DNA of 64,000 nt from Rhodococcus sp. RD6.2 (GCF_001040705.1 NZ_CVQP01000001.1:905110-969109); one strand, 5' to 3'; positions 1-9,420 are shown, counted from the stretch's first letter. Numbers and translations are program-made. The notes: a model not told the origin generated them from the letters alone.

Positions 1-1
1 G

Positions 2-1675
2 CAGTGGGTGCAGGCGGACGGCGCGGCGCTCGCGAAGGCAGCGAAGTATGTCGGCGCCCACGAGTTGGGCGATGCCTCGACGCTCGGCGGGCTGCTGGCG
101 CTGTTGACGGCGGCCGACCCGCCGCCGGTCCCCGTCGACGCGATCACCTCGACCGGGTGGGTGTCGGCGCTGCTCGGTGGTGCGTCGCGTCCCGATCCCG
201 TTCCGACGCCGCACGGACTGAACGCGACGCTGCGCCCGTACCAGCAGCGCGGCCTCGAGTGGCTCGCGTTCATGAGCGATCTCGGGCTCGGCGGGATTCT
301 CGCCGACGACATGGGGCTCGGGAAGACGGTGCAGTTGCTGGCGTTGCTGGCGCACGAGCGGGAGCGTGCAGGCACCGTGGCGCCGACCCTGCTGGTGTGC
401 CCGATGTCGGTGGTGGGGAACTGGCAGCGCGAAGCCGCGTCGTTCACGCCGGGACTGCGGGTGCACGTCCACCACGGTCCCGCCCGGTTGCGCGGCGACG
501 GGTTCGCGGCTGTGGTCGCCGGGTCGGACCTGGTGGTCACGACCTACGCGGTCGCGGCGCGCGACGTCGAGATGCTGCGGGAAACAGGCTGGGGGAGAGT
601 TGTTCTCGACGAGGCCCAGCACGTGAAGAACGCGGCGACGGCGCAGTCGCGGGCAGTGCGTGCCATCCCTGCGCGGCATCGTCTCGCGCTCACCGGCACC
701 CCCGTCGAGAACCGATTGGAGGAACTGCGGTCGATCCTCGACTTCGCCAACCCCGGCCTGCTCGGGTCGCCGCAGCAGTTCCGGGCTCGGTTCGCCGTGC
801 CGATCGAACGACTGCAGGACGAGGGCGCGTTGGCGCGGCTGAAGGCGGTGACGTCGCCGTTCGTGCTGCGGCGGGTCAAGACGGATCCGACGGTGATCGC
901 GGACCTGCCCGAGAAGTTCGAGATGACGGTGCGGGCCAATCTCACCGCCGAGCAGGCGGGTCTGTATCGCGGGGTGCTCGACGACATGACGCGGCGCCTG
1001 CGGGACACGGACAATCCGCGCGCACGTAAGGGCGTCGTGCTCGCTGCGCTGACCAGGCTCAAGCAGGTGTGCAACCACCCGTCGCACTTCCTGGCGGACG
1101 GTTCGCCCGCGATCCGCCGCGGTCGGCACCGCTCGGGGAAGCTCGCGCTGGTCGAGGACATCGTCGAGTCGGTTCTGGCCGACGGCGAGCGGGTACTGCT
1201 GTTCACGCAGTTCCGTGAGTTCGGGTCGATCGTGGCCCCCTACCTGGCGGAACGGTTCGGGGTGGAGGTGCCGTTCCTGCACGGTGGGGTGGCGCGGACC
1301 GCGCGCGACGAGATGGTCCGCGACTTCCAGCGCGACGGGTCGCCGTCGCCGGTCATGCTGCTCTCCCTCAAGGCCGGTGGCACCGGTTTGAATCTGACGG
1401 CAGCGAATCATGTTGTACACCTGGATCGCTGGTGGAACCCTGCCGTCGAGAATCAGGCCACCGACCGCGCGTTCCGCATCGGTCAGCGGCGAGACGTGCA
1501 GGTCCGCAAGCTGCTGTGCGTCGGTACCTTGGAGGAGCGCATCGACGCGATGCTCACCGGCAAGGCGGAACTCGCGGATCTCGCGGTCGGCGTCGGGGAG
1601 AAGTGGATCACCGAGATGAGCGACAACGAGTTGGCCGCGCTGATGATGCTCGGCGACGATGCGGTCGGTGAATAG
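2..1675 (+). CDS. SNF2-family DEAD/DEAH-box helicase, C-terminal part (5' end outside window)
   Basis: This is the ATPase core of a Swi2/Snf2-type helicase, a family that translocates on double-stranded DNA and remodels DNA-protein complexes. The visible reading frame runs open from the first bases of the window, so the start and an N-terminal domain are missing; family members are usually about 1000 residues. Clear motifs, counted from the GTG at position 8, are motif I (ILADDMGLGKT, near residue 100), the DEAQ box (VLDEAQHVKN, near 200), motif III (LTGTPVENR) and the C-terminal motifs GGTGLNL and DRWWNP...QATDRAFRIGQ that include the arginine finger. The next gene starts 13 bases downstream and encodes a SWIM zinc-finger protein, a common partner of such helicases in actinobacteria. 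The specific DNA transaction is not known. Confidence 0.93.
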   Translation, partial: QWVQADGAALAKAAKYVGAHELGDASTLGGLLALLTAADPPPVPVDAITSTGWVSALLGGASRPDPVPTPHGLNATLRPYQQRGLEWLAFMSDLGLGGILADDMGLGKTVQLLALLAHERERAGTVAPTLLVCPMSVVGNWQREAASFTPGLRVHVHHGPARLRGDGFAAVVAGSDLVVTTYAVAARDVEMLRETGWGRVVLDEAQHVKNAATAQSRAVRAIPARHRLALTGTPVENRLEELRSILDFANPGLLGSPQQFRARFAVPIERLQDEGALARLKAVTSPFVLRRVKTDPTVIADLPEKFEMTVRANLTAEQAGLYRGVLDDMTRRLRDTDNPRARKGVVLAALTRLKQVCNHPSHFLADGSPAIRRGRHRSGKLALVEDIVESVLADGERVLLFTQFREFGSIVAPYLAERFGVEVPFLHGGVARTARDEMVRDFQRDGSPSPVMLLSLKAGGTGLNLTAANHVVHLDRWWNPAVENQATDRAFRIGQRRDVQVRKLLCVGTLEERIDAMLTGKAELADLAVGVGEKWITEMSDNELAALMMLGDDAVGE

Positions 1676-1687
1676 GGCGGTGGGCGA

Positions 1688-2398
1688 GTGAGACGGGTGG
1701 CGCGGCGCGGCGCGGGCGAGGGCTGGGGCCGCGCGCTGACGGCGGCCGTCGAGAAGTCTTCCGGCGGTGCGCGGTTGGGTCGTGGCCGCAGTCACGTGCG
1801 GGCCGGGCAGGTGCTGTCGTTCCGCGTCGCGCCGGGACTGGTGATCGGTGAGGTGCAGGGCAGCCAGAACGAGCCGTTCACGGCGACCGTCACGGTGCGT
1901 GTCCTGGACGGGGAGGCGATCGACGCGGTCGTGGGGCGGGTACGGGGGACGCCCGGGGTGCTCGCCGCCGTCGCGGGCGGCACGATGCCTCTCGAACTCG
2001 GCGAGCTGCTGCTGCCGTCCGGTTCGTCGGACGTCGACTTCGGCTGTACGTGCCCCGACGAGGGCTGGCCGTGCAGGCACGCGGCGGCGCTGGTCACGGT
2101 CATCGCGGATCGGTTGGAGGACGATCCGACGCTGTTGCTCACCCTGCGGGGAATCGACCTCGACACCCTGATCGGCGGGGTGGACCAGGGCGTCGAGGTC
2201 GACGACGACACGGCGGACTGGTTCGGCGACGACGCCGTGCTCCCCGCACTGCCGCGGCCCGCGGTCGTGCCGGCGACGCAGGACCTCAACCCGGTGCACC
2301 TGCGTGCCGCGCTGCGGGCGATCACCCCCGACGAGGACGCTGCCCGCCGAGCCGTCCGAGACCTCGACGCGCTGTATCGGGCGTTGGCCGGCGATTAG
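1688..2398 (+). CDS. SWIM zinc-finger protein, partner of SNF2 helicase
   Basis: A 236-residue protein with a SWIM zinc-binding motif: Cys120, Cys122, Cys129 and His131 in the CxCx6CxH arrangement. SWIM domains are thought to bind DNA or proteins and are often encoded next to SNF2-type ATPases. The start is the GTG 13 bases after the helicase stop, so the two are almost certainly cotranscribed. The N-terminus is basic (MRRVARRG) and the region after residue 170 is acidic, a charge split that may fit a DNA-binding accessory role. The partnership is inferred from adjacency; no enzymatic activity is evident. Confidence 0.8.
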   Translation: MRRVARRGAGEGWGRALTAAVEKSSGGARLGRGRSHVRAGQVLSFRVAPGLVIGEVQGSQNEPFTATVTVRVLDGEAIDAVVGRVRGTPGVLAAVAGGTMPLELGELLLPSGSSDVDFGCTCPDEGWPCRHAAALVTVIADRLEDDPTLLLTLRGIDLDTLIGGVDQGVEVDDDTADWFGDDAVLPALPRPAVVPATQDLNPVHLRAALRAITPDEDAARRAVRDLDALYRALAGD

Positions 2399-2487
2399 GC
2401 GTCGACCAGCGCGACAACCCGAGTGCAGCGTTCCGCGCGGCAACCCAGGTGGACGAGTTGCTCCGGCGCGTCAGCGGAATGCCGGTG

Positions 2488-2736
2488 TCAGTGCGGGACG
2501 GGAGTCGGTTGGAGTCCGGTCTCGAGGTGCGCCGTGGACGTCCGGGGTTCGGTCAGGGCCTTGCGAGCGGCCTTCTCGACCAGGAGTGGGATGTAGTCGC
2601 GGATGCGGCCACCCTCGAGTCGTCCGTAGATCGCCAACACCGTGTGCTCGACGGTATCGGGCGGAAGCTCGGGGTACCGGGCAATCATCCGGCCGATGAT
2701 CCGCTCGATCTCGATCATCTCGTTGTCGCCCGTCAT
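2488..2736 (-). CDS. Small three-helix protein, actinobacterial conserved hypothetical
   Basis: An 82-residue protein containing the sequence IERIIGRMIARYPELPPDTVE followed by two more helical stretches. I recall this signature from a family of short Rhodococcus and Mycobacterium proteins annotated as three-helix-bundle dimerisation proteins of unknown function. The ATG at 2736 is preceded by a purine-rich GAGGTG only a few bases away, so an internal ATG at 2718 is a possible alternative start. A much longer open frame extends upstream on the same strand, but its sequence is Arg/Pro/His-rich and looks like non-coding translation. It stands alone, facing the SWIM gene end to end. Confidence 0.62.
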   Translation of the reverse strand: MTGDNEMIEIERIIGRMIARYPELPPDTVEHTVLAIYGRLEGGRIRDYIPLLVEKAARKALTEPRTSTAHLETGLQPTPVPH

Positions 2737-2981
2737 CACCTCATGGTCCGCGGCAGGCAAGGGGGGGTCAAGAACGAAACGGTCTCGACAACAGGACATT
2801 TGATCGACGGCGCCGGACAATAGGTGGGCGCGTGAGGGGGTCGTGCACGGGACCGATCGGTCGTGGGAAAGGGGACGGGTCCGGTCGCCACGGTGACGCG
2901 TCGATCGGCCCGCCTGCTTCGACAGCCGCCGCTGCGAAAGATCCGTCGAAGTTCGGCCCACGATGAGCGGGAACGGGGAAA

Positions 2982-4337
2982 ATGATGGGTATGGACAGCC
3001 AGGGTTCCGATGGGCCTGGCGGCATCGGCGACGGGGCCGATCGTCTCGGCGGTCGAGAGGCGAGCGATGCGTCGAAGGCGATGACCGTCCGCGGAGCCGC
3101 GTTCCTCGGCGTCGGCTCGATGGTCGGTGCGGGGATCTTCGCTCTCCTCGGGGAAGCCGGAGCGGTGGCCGGGTCTGCGGTGTGGGTCTCGTTCCTCGTC
3201 GCGGGGATCGTTGCGACCCTCCAGGGATACGCCGTGGCGAAGCTGGGTGCGCGGTACCCGTCCTCGGGTGGCATCGTGACCTTCCTGCTGCAGGCCTACG
3301 GTCGTGGTCACACCACTGCGATCGCTTCATGGCTGCTCTACTTTGCCGCCGTCATCGTCACCGCCATGGTTGCCGTGTCGTTCGGCAGCTACGGCGCTGC
3401 GCTCCTCTTCGACGACTCCGTGGCGTGGAGCAGGATCCTCACGGCTGCGGTTGTCGTCGTGGTGGCCGCGGTCAACATCGTCGGTACGAAACTCCTCGAC
3501 CGCGTCCAGACCACGATCGTCGTGCTCCTGCTGGCGGTGTTCGCGGTCTTCGTCGTCGTCACGCTCGCGCAGGTCGATCCTGCTCTGCTGGCCCGCTCCA
3601 CGTATCCGCCGGCGGTGGACATCGTCTCTAGTGTGGCGCTGACCTTCTTCGCGTACCTCGGCTTCACCGTGGTCAGCTTCACCGGCGGCGATCTGCCAAA
3701 TCCGAGCCGGAACCTGCCGCGCGCGATGTACCTGGCGCTGGGTATCACCATCGCCCTCTACGTCCTGATCTCGATCGGCGTGTTCGGCACACTGACGGTG
3801 GACGAGGTGATCGCCAACGGTGAGACCGCCCTCGCCGTCGCGGCCAAGCCCGCGCTCGGAGACGCCGGGTTCGCCATCATGGCTTTCGCGGCGCTCCTCG
3901 CGACCTCGTCTTCTGCGAATGCCAACCTCTACGCGGCGGTCGGTTCGACCGCCAAACTGGCCGAGTCCGGTTCGTTCCCACCGGTATTCGGCAGGTCTGT
4001 TCGGTTCGGGGCCACGGGTGGGCTGGTCATCACGGCCGCGCTGATCATGCTGTTGTCCCTGTTCGTCGATCTGACGGCGATCGCGTCGCTCGGGAGTGTG
4101 GTGGCCCTGGCGATTTTCATGGTGACGTCGATCGGCGCATTCCGGCTCAGGAAGGACATCGGGGCCAACACGTCGATCCTGGTCGTGGGCATCGTGCTGA
4201 CCGCGGTCGTCCTCGCCGTGTTCGCAGTGCAGACCCTGCGGACCTCGCCGCAGACGTTCGCAGGCATGGTGGCGATCCTGGCATTGGCTGCGATCCTCGA
4301 ACTGGTCTGGGATCGGCTACGAGCGCGCCGCGCATGA
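2982..4337 (+). CDS. APC-family amino acid permease
   Basis: A 451-residue integral membrane protein with about 12 hydrophobic segments. After a 33-residue hydrophilic N-terminus comes the family signature GVGSMVGAGIFALLGEAG, the glycine-rich broken helix 1 that binds the substrate amino group in the amino acid-polyamine-cation superfamily. A second glycine-rich stretch (FFAYLGFTVVSFTGGDLPNPSRNLPRA) matches the helix 6 region and the conserved loop after it. Function is uptake or exchange of an amino acid at the cytoplasmic membrane; the substrate cannot be told from sequence. Three ATG codons lie close together at the start (2982, 2985, 2991), with the purine-rich GGGGAAAA just upstream. It converges on the next gene with 13 bases between stops. 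Confidence 0.9.
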   Translation: MMGMDSQGSDGPGGIGDGADRLGGREASDASKAMTVRGAAFLGVGSMVGAGIFALLGEAGAVAGSAVWVSFLVAGIVATLQGYAVAKLGARYPSSGGIVTFLLQAYGRGHTTAIASWLLYFAAVIVTAMVAVSFGSYGAALLFDDSVAWSRILTAAVVVVVAAVNIVGTKLLDRVQTTIVVLLLAVFAVFVVVTLAQVDPALLARSTYPPAVDIVSSVALTFFAYLGFTVVSFTGGDLPNPSRNLPRAMYLALGITIALYVLISIGVFGTLTVDEVIANGETALAVAAKPALGDAGFAIMAFAALLATSSSANANLYAAVGSTAKLAESGSFPPVFGRSVRFGATGGLVITAALIMLLSLFVDLTAIASLGSVVALAIFMVTSIGAFRLRKDIGANTSILVVGIVLTAVVLAVFAVQTLRTSPQTFAGMVAILALAAILELVWDRLRARRA

Positions 4338-4350
4338 CCGTCTGCCCTGC

Positions 4351-4797
4351 TCAGTTCTTCACGACGCCTGCGGTCTTGAGTTCGTCGACGAACTGCTGAA
4401 AGTCTGCGAGCTCGTCGGGACAGTAGGTCTTGATCACGAGGAGCTGTCCCTGCAGCAATCGGCTGTCGGCGATGACCGGGCGGGTTCCGGGTCCGCCCGA
4501 ACCGTTGGCCAGCTGCGCCGCGAGCGTGGCTCGCGAGAGGGACCCGTTCGGGTTCTCGCACACCGCACCGCCGTCGTCCCCGAGCACCCGGACGATCTGA
4601 TCGTGCGACGGAGCGGTCAGGCCTGCCGCCTGGAGTTCGGAGGTGAGCTGGTCCGCCTTGTCGTCGGCCTGCTGAGAGGATTCCGCTGCGCTATAGGTCA
4701 GTAGCGCGATGATCAGCAGGACGAGAATGATGACGCCGACCGAGATGTACAGCGCTGCTCGCTCGCTGGGTGGCGAGAATTCGGTGTCGGTCGTCAT
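4351..4797 (-). CDS. Small single-pass membrane protein, permease partner
   Basis: A 148-residue protein with a cytoplasmic N-terminus of about 15 residues, one transmembrane helix (about residues 16-34, ALYISVGVIILVLLIIALLTY) and an external part of about 110 residues carrying two cysteines (Cys80 and one near the C-terminus in TYCPDEL). The cysteines may form a disulfide. Its ATG overlaps the stop of the upstream permease gene as ATGA, so the two are translationally coupled and probably work together. I do not recognise the family; comparable small proteins follow APC permeases in some rhodococci, but that is a general impression, not a search result. Confidence 0.75.
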   Translation of the reverse strand: MTTDTEFSPPSERAALYISVGVIILVLLIIALLTYSAAESSQQADDKADQLTSELQAAGLTAPSHDQIVRVLGDDGGAVCENPNGSLSRATLAAQLANGSGGPGTRPVIADSRLLQGQLLVIKTYCPDELADFQQFVDELKTAGVVKN

Positions 4798-6245
4798 GAC
4801 GGGCTCCCTTCCGTCGACTCTGCTTGCTTCCAGGAGGGCTTGCGCAGTCGGTAGAACAGGAAGGGCACCAGGAGACCGAGCCCCAGAGCGCCTGCGGCGA
4901 CGAACAGGAAGTAGACCCCTGCATTGCCACCGCCGAACTGGGAGGGCGGAACGAATCCGATGAGCAGTGCGGCCAGGGACGCCGCGAACCCGACTCCGCA
5001 GAGCCCGACGAGCATCGGGGCCCGGTAGCCGCGCGGGTGGTCGGGGAACTTGCGGCGGAGCCGGACAGCGGCGACGAACATGAGCAGGTACATGATCAGG
5101 TACAACTGCGTGGTGATCACCGAGAAGATCCAGTACGCGCTCGACACGTCGGGGATGAAGGCATACAGCAGCGCGATGACGGTGGTGACGAGCCCCTGGG
5201 TGACGAGGATGTTCTGCTGCACACCCTGCTTGTTGACCCGCTGAAGGAATGGTGGCAGATAACCTTCCTGGCGGGAGATGAGCAGCAGGCCCTTCGACGG
5301 CCCGGCGAGCCAGGTCAGCATTCCTCCGAGCGAGGCCGTCACCAGCATGATGCCGATCACCGGAGTGAGCCACTGCCAGCCGAATTGGGCGAACACCGCA
5401 TCGAACGCCTGCATCACTCCTGCGGTCAGGGACAGTTGCTCGGCCGGGACGACCCAGCTGATGGCAAGTGCGGGCAGGATGAAGATCAGCAGCACCAACG
5501 CCATCGCGAAGAACATCGCCCGGGGGAACTGTTTGGCCGGATTCCGCAGCGACGAGACGTGCACCGCGTTCATCTCCATGCCCGAGTAGGACAGGAAGTT
5601 GTTCACGATCAGGACCAGGCTGGCGATTCCGGCCCAGGCGGGCAGCAGGTTGTCCGCGGTCATCGGTGCTGCCGACGGGTTTCCCTGTCCGAGGAAGACG
5701 ATGCCGAGGATGACCAGCAGTGCCCCGGGAACGAGGGTGCCGATGATCAGTCCGCCGCTGGCCAGCCCGGCCACCCCCTTCGTTCCGCGGGAGGAGATGA
5801 ACACGCCGGCCCAGTAGGCGATCATGATGACCAACGCGGTCCACACGCCGTTGTTCGCCAGGCTCGGGTTGATGACGTACGCGAGGGTGCTTGCGACGTA
5901 TCCGAGCAGGCTCGGGTAGTAGAAGATCGTCATCGCGAACTGGCACCACACGGCCAGGAAGCCCATGGGTTTGGAGATTCCGAGGGCGACCCAGTTGTAG
6001 ACACCGCCGCTCCAGCCCGAGGCCAACTCCGCCGAGACCAGTGAGGTGGGGAGCAGGAAGACGATCGCCGGCACCACGTACAGGAAGACGCAGGCGAGTC
6101 CGTAGACCGCCATCGTCGGGGACGGCCGAAGGCTGGCAACCGAACTGGTTGTCATGAGCGCCAGGGCGATCCACGAAATCCATGTCACTGCGGGCGGTCG
6201 ACCCCCGGTGGGGACCGACTCCGACGGAACCTGGGTGTCACTCAT
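4794..6245 (-). CDS. APC-family amino acid permease, glutamate/GABA antiporter-like
   Basis: A membrane protein of 483 residues from the ATG at 6245, with about 12 transmembrane segments. The sequence SSVASLRPSPTMAVYGLACVF resembles the helix 1 region of the glutamate:GABA antiporter branch of the APC superfamily, which lacks the usual GAGIF motif, and ELASGWSGGVYNWVALG fits the conserved helix 2-3 stretch. A GTG three codons upstream (6254) is an alternative start; the ATG has GAGGACGG upstream at a better distance. The hydrophilic tail (about the last 15 residues) is cytoplasmic. It is coupled to the small membrane protein downstream. Substrate and direction of transport are unknown. Confidence 0.87.
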   Translation of the reverse strand: MSDTQVPSESVPTGGRPPAVTWISWIALALMTTSSVASLRPSPTMAVYGLACVFLYVVPAIVFLLPTSLVSAELASGWSGGVYNWVALGISKPMGFLAVWCQFAMTIFYYPSLLGYVASTLAYVINPSLANNGVWTALVIMIAYWAGVFISSRGTKGVAGLASGGLIIGTLVPGALLVILGIVFLGQGNPSAAPMTADNLLPAWAGIASLVLIVNNFLSYSGMEMNAVHVSSLRNPAKQFPRAMFFAMALVLLIFILPALAISWVVPAEQLSLTAGVMQAFDAVFAQFGWQWLTPVIGIMLVTASLGGMLTWLAGPSKGLLLISRQEGYLPPFLQRVNKQGVQQNILVTQGLVTTVIALLYAFIPDVSSAYWIFSVITTQLYLIMYLLMFVAAVRLRRKFPDHPRGYRAPMLVGLCGVGFAASLAALLIGFVPPSQFGGGNAGVYFLFVAAGALGLGLLVPFLFYRLRKPSWKQAESTEGSPS

Positions 6246-6254
6246 CCCGATCAC

Positions 6255-6755
6255 CGTCCTCGCGATGGGATCGTCCCGAGATCGGCCTCCGGCCTCGGCC
6301 CCGGCAACCGGGGGAGATGCGCCGAGACCCGGGATGGAGGCTGGGTCGTGCGATGTCGAAACAGGTTCTCGTCACTGTCTTGACCTTTCACCGACGACAC
6401 GAGCGAAACACGTCGAACGGCACTCGCCGCCTCGAGGAGCGGCGAACAACCCGGATCAGCGTCGACATTTTCCCACCCCGCAGGCGACACGCGCGACGGA
6501 AACACTGCCGCGATCCGGTTTCGATTAGGTGAACGTGACGCGTTGAGTGCGGGCACGGGTTCTCGCCATGATCGGGGGCCGGTGGAGCCTTGCGATGGAC
6601 TGCGGAGGGCCCGCCGACATCGGTTACAGGGGACTCACCCCTAGACATACATGGACATCCAACTATAGGATGAGCGACATATTCGAGACGTTCAGCCGTG
6701 CCCGGGACCGGGCGCGGAGTCCGCAGTTGGTCTTCGATCGGTCAGGACAGGAAAA
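6255..6755. other. Divergent intergenic region between permease and mmsA
   Basis: About 500 bases with no convincing gene. The left 120 bases are a GC-rich leader of the minus-strand permease with a small hairpin (CCCCGGCAACCGGGG, 6299-6313). The right part holds the likely mmsA promoter and an untranslated leader with a 6-base-pair hairpin (GCCCGG...CCGGGC, 6700-6713). Short open frames here have poor composition and no ribosome-binding sites. I saw no riboswitch pattern I could name. Confidence 0.5.
6642..6669 (+). promoter_or_regulatory. Predicted sigma70-type promoter for the valine-degradation operon
   Basis: A TAGACA -35 element (6642-6647, five of six to TTGACA) and a TATAGG -10 element (6664-6669) are separated by 16 bases, in an unusually AT-rich stretch for this region. 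Transcription would start near 6677, about 80 bases before mmsA. Confidence 0.5.
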
Positions 6756-8258
6756 ATGGTTCAGGAACTCACCCACTTCGTCGACGGCAAGCGCGTCCCC
6801 GGTACTTCCGGCAAGTTCGGCGACGTCTACGACCCCAACACCGGTCAGGTCCAGGCCCGCGTGCCGCTCGCGGACAAGGCCGAGACCGAGGCCATCATCG
6901 CCAACGCTGAAGCCGCGCAGCGGGAATGGGCGGCGTTCAACCCGCAGAAGCGTGCCCGCGTCCTGATGAAGTTCCTGCAGCTCGCGCAGGCGGAGATGGA
7001 TTCGCTCGCGCGCCTGCTCTCGTCCGAGCACGGCAAGACCGTCCCCGACGCCAAGGGCGACATCCAGCGCGGCCTCGAGGTCATCGAATTCGCGCTCGGT
7101 GCACCCCACCTGCTCAAGGGCGAGTACACCGAGTCCGCGGGCACCGGCATCGACGTCTACTCGATGCGTCAGCCGCTCGGCGTCGTCGCGGGCATCACCC
7201 CGTTCAACTTCCCCGCGATGATCCCGCTGTGGAAGGCAGGCCCGGCACTCGCCGCGGGCAACGCGTTCATCCTCAAGCCCTCCGAGCGCGACCCCTCCGT
7301 GCCGCTGCGTCTGGCCGAACTGTTCCTCGAGGCCGGACTGCCGCCGGGCGTCTTCAACGTCGTCAACGGCGACAAGGAGGTCGTCGACGTCCTGCTCACC
7401 GACGACCGCATCAAGGCCGTCGGGTTCGTCGGCTCGACCCCGATCGCGCAGTACATCTACGAGACCGCGGCCGCGCACGGCAAGCGCGCGCAGTGCTTCG
7501 GCGGCGCGAAGAACCACGCCATCGTCATGCCCGACGCCGACCTCGACGACGTCGCGGACGCCCTGATCGGGGCCGGCTACGGGTCGGCCGGTGAGCGCTG
7601 CATGGCGATCTCCGTCGCCGTCCCGGTCGGACAGGAGACCGCCGACGCGCTGGTCGCGAAGCTCACCGAGCGGGTGGCGAAGCTGAAGATCGGCCGCTCC
7701 GACGACGAGGCCGCCGACTTCGGTCCGCTGGTCAGCAAGGACGCTCTCGACCGCGTCAACAGCTACATCCAGATCGGCATCGACGAGGGCGCCGAGGCGG
7801 TCGTCGACGGCCGCGGGTTCACCCTCGACGGCCACGAGGACGGCTTCTTCGCGGGCGCGACCCTGTTCGACAAGGTCACCACCGACATGCGTGTCTACAA
7901 GGAGGAGATCTTCGGTCCCGTCCTGCTCGTCGCCCGCGCCGCGGACTACGAGGAGGCGCTGCGCCTGCCCACCGAGCACGAGTACGGCAACGGCGTCGCG
8001 ATCTTCACCCGCGACGGCGACACCGCTCGCGACTTCGTCGCCCGCGTCAACGTCGGCATGGTCGGCGTCAACGTCCCGATCCCGGTCCCGATCGCGTACC
8101 ACACGTTCGGTGGCTGGAAGCGGTCCGGCTTCGGCGATCTCAACCAGCACGGCCCGGACTCGTTCCGCTTCTACACCAAGACGAAGACGGTCACGCAGCG
8201 CTGGCCCTCCGGCAAGAAGGAAGAGACCAACCACTTCGTCATCCCGACGATGAACTAG
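6756..8258 (+). CDS. mmsA: Methylmalonate-semialdehyde dehydrogenase (CoA-acylating)
   Basis: A 500-residue aldehyde dehydrogenase that converts (S)-methylmalonate semialdehyde, NAD+ and CoA to propionyl-CoA and CO2, the last step of valine degradation. Features of the MmsA subfamily are the ITPFNFPAMIPLWKAGPALAAGN segment, the cofactor-site sequence FVGSTPIAQYIY and the catalytic cysteine in SAGERCMAIS near residue 286. It also carries the FGGAKNH sequence in place of the ELGGK glutamate of hydrolytic aldehyde dehydrogenases, which is typical for this CoA-dependent type. Length fits the family. It is the first gene of a five-gene operon; the next gene begins 10 bases later. Confidence 0.95.
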   Translation: MVQELTHFVDGKRVPGTSGKFGDVYDPNTGQVQARVPLADKAETEAIIANAEAAQREWAAFNPQKRARVLMKFLQLAQAEMDSLARLLSSEHGKTVPDAKGDIQRGLEVIEFALGAPHLLKGEYTESAGTGIDVYSMRQPLGVVAGITPFNFPAMIPLWKAGPALAAGNAFILKPSERDPSVPLRLAELFLEAGLPPGVFNVVNGDKEVVDVLLTDDRIKAVGFVGSTPIAQYIYETAAAHGKRAQCFGGAKNHAIVMPDADLDDVADALIGAGYGSAGERCMAISVAVPVGQETADALVAKLTERVAKLKIGRSDDEAADFGPLVSKDALDRVNSYIQIGIDEGAEAVVDGRGFTLDGHEDGFFAGATLFDKVTTDMRVYKEEIFGPVLLVARAADYEEALRLPTEHEYGNGVAIFTRDGDTARDFVARVNVGMVGVNVPIPVPIAYHTFGGWKRSGFGDLNQHGPDSFRFYTKTKTVTQRWPSGKKEETNHFVIPTMN

Positions 8259-8268
8259 GGGCGAGTCG

Positions 8269-9420
8269 ATGTTCACCCTCACCGACGACGAGCGGGCGAT
8301 CAGCGACACCGCCCGCGACTTCGCCGACGAGTACCTGGCTCCCAACGCCATCGAGTGGGACCAGGCCAAGCACTTCCCGGTGGACGTGCTGCGCAAGGCC
8401 GCCGCGCTCGGCATGGGCGGCATCTACATCCGGGAGGACGTGGGCGGCTCGGGTCTGCGGCGGCTCGACTCGGTTCGCATCTTCGAGCAGCTCGCGACCG
8501 GTGACCCGTCGATCGCCGCGTACATCTCCATCCACAACATGGTGGCGTGGATGATCGACACCTACGGCACCGACGAGCAGCGCCACCAGTGGCTGCCCGA
8601 CCTGTGCTCGATGGAACGGCTCGGCAGCTACTGCCTGACCGAGCCGGGAGCCGGATCGGACGCCGCGGCCCTGTCGACGAAGGCGGTCCGCGACGGCGAC
8701 GACTACCTGCTCACCGGTGTCAAGCAGTTCATCTCCGGTGCGGGCGCCTCCGACGTGTACGTGGTCATGGCGCGGACCGGGGACTCCGGTGCGCGCGGGG
8801 TGTCGGCGTTCATCGTTCCGAAGGACTCCGACGGGCTCTCGTTCGGCGCGAACGAGAAGAAGATGGGCTGGAACGCCCAGCCGACCCGCCAGGTGATCAT
8901 GGACGCCGTCCGGGTGCCCGCGGCGAACCTGCTCGGCGGTGAGGGCAACGGATTCCGCATCGCGATGGCGGGGCTCAACGGCGGTCGTCTCAACATCGCT
9001 GCGTGTTCGGTGGGCGGTGCGCAGGCCGCACTGGAGAAGGCCGTCGCATATCTCGGTGAGCGTCGCGCATTCGGTGCGCCGCTGGTGAATTCACAGGCTC
9101 TTCAGTTCCAGCTCGCGGACATGCGCACCGAACTCGAAGCGGCCCGCACCCTGCTGTGGCGAGCCGCGGACGCGCTCGACTCCGACGCCGAGGACAAGGT
9201 CGAACTGTGCGCGATGGCGAAGCGATTCGCCACCGACACCGGCTTCGAGGTCGCGAACCGGGCCCTGCAGATGCATGGTGGCTACGGCTACCTTTCCGAG
9301 TACGGTCTGGAGAAGATCGTCCGGGATCTGCGTGTGCACCAGATCCTCGAGGGCACGAACGAGATCATGCGGGTGGTCATCGCCCGCAGTGTCATTGCGG
9401 GAAAGGTGGGAACCGTATGA
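8269..9420 (+). CDS. Acyl-CoA dehydrogenase, probable isobutyryl-CoA dehydrogenase
   Basis: A 383-residue FAD-dependent acyl-CoA dehydrogenase. The FAD-binding and substrate motifs YCLTEPGAGSDAAAL and the C-terminal ILEGTNEIMRVVIAR, with the catalytic glutamate in GTNE, are plain. In this operon it most likely oxidises isobutyryl-CoA to methacrylyl-CoA, passing electrons to electron-transfer flavoprotein. The substrate assignment rests on the flanking mmsA, 3-hydroxyisobutyryl-CoA hydrolase and mmsB genes, not on a specificity residue. Its stop overlaps the start of the next gene (ATGA at 9417-9420). Confidence 0.92.
   Translation: MFTLTDDERAISDTARDFADEYLAPNAIEWDQAKHFPVDVLRKAAALGMGGIYIREDVGGSGLRRLDSVRIFEQLATGDPSIAAYISIHNMVAWMIDTYGTDEQRHQWLPDLCSMERLGSYCLTEPGAGSDAAALSTKAVRDGDDYLLTGVKQFISGAGASDVYVVMARTGDSGARGVSAFIVPKDSDGLSFGANEKKMGWNAQPTRQVIMDAVRVPAANLLGGEGNGFRIAMAGLNGGRLNIAACSVGGAQAALEKAVAYLGERRAFGAPLVNSQALQFQLADMRTELEAARTLLWRAADALDSDAEDKVELCAMAKRFATDTGFEVANRALQMHGGYGYLSEYGLEKIVRDLRVHQILEGTNEIMRVVIARSVIAGKVGTV

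Noticed and set aside
2488..3330. Long minus-strand open frames across the region upstream of the first permease
   Set aside because: Only the last 82 codons look like a real protein; the rest is Arg/Pro/His-rich translation of high-GC DNA and overlaps the permease start.
6388..6648. Minus-strand 86-codon frame in the mmsA upstream region
   Set aside because: Cys/Arg/His-rich composition, no ribosome-binding site, and it lies just left of the likely mmsA promoter.
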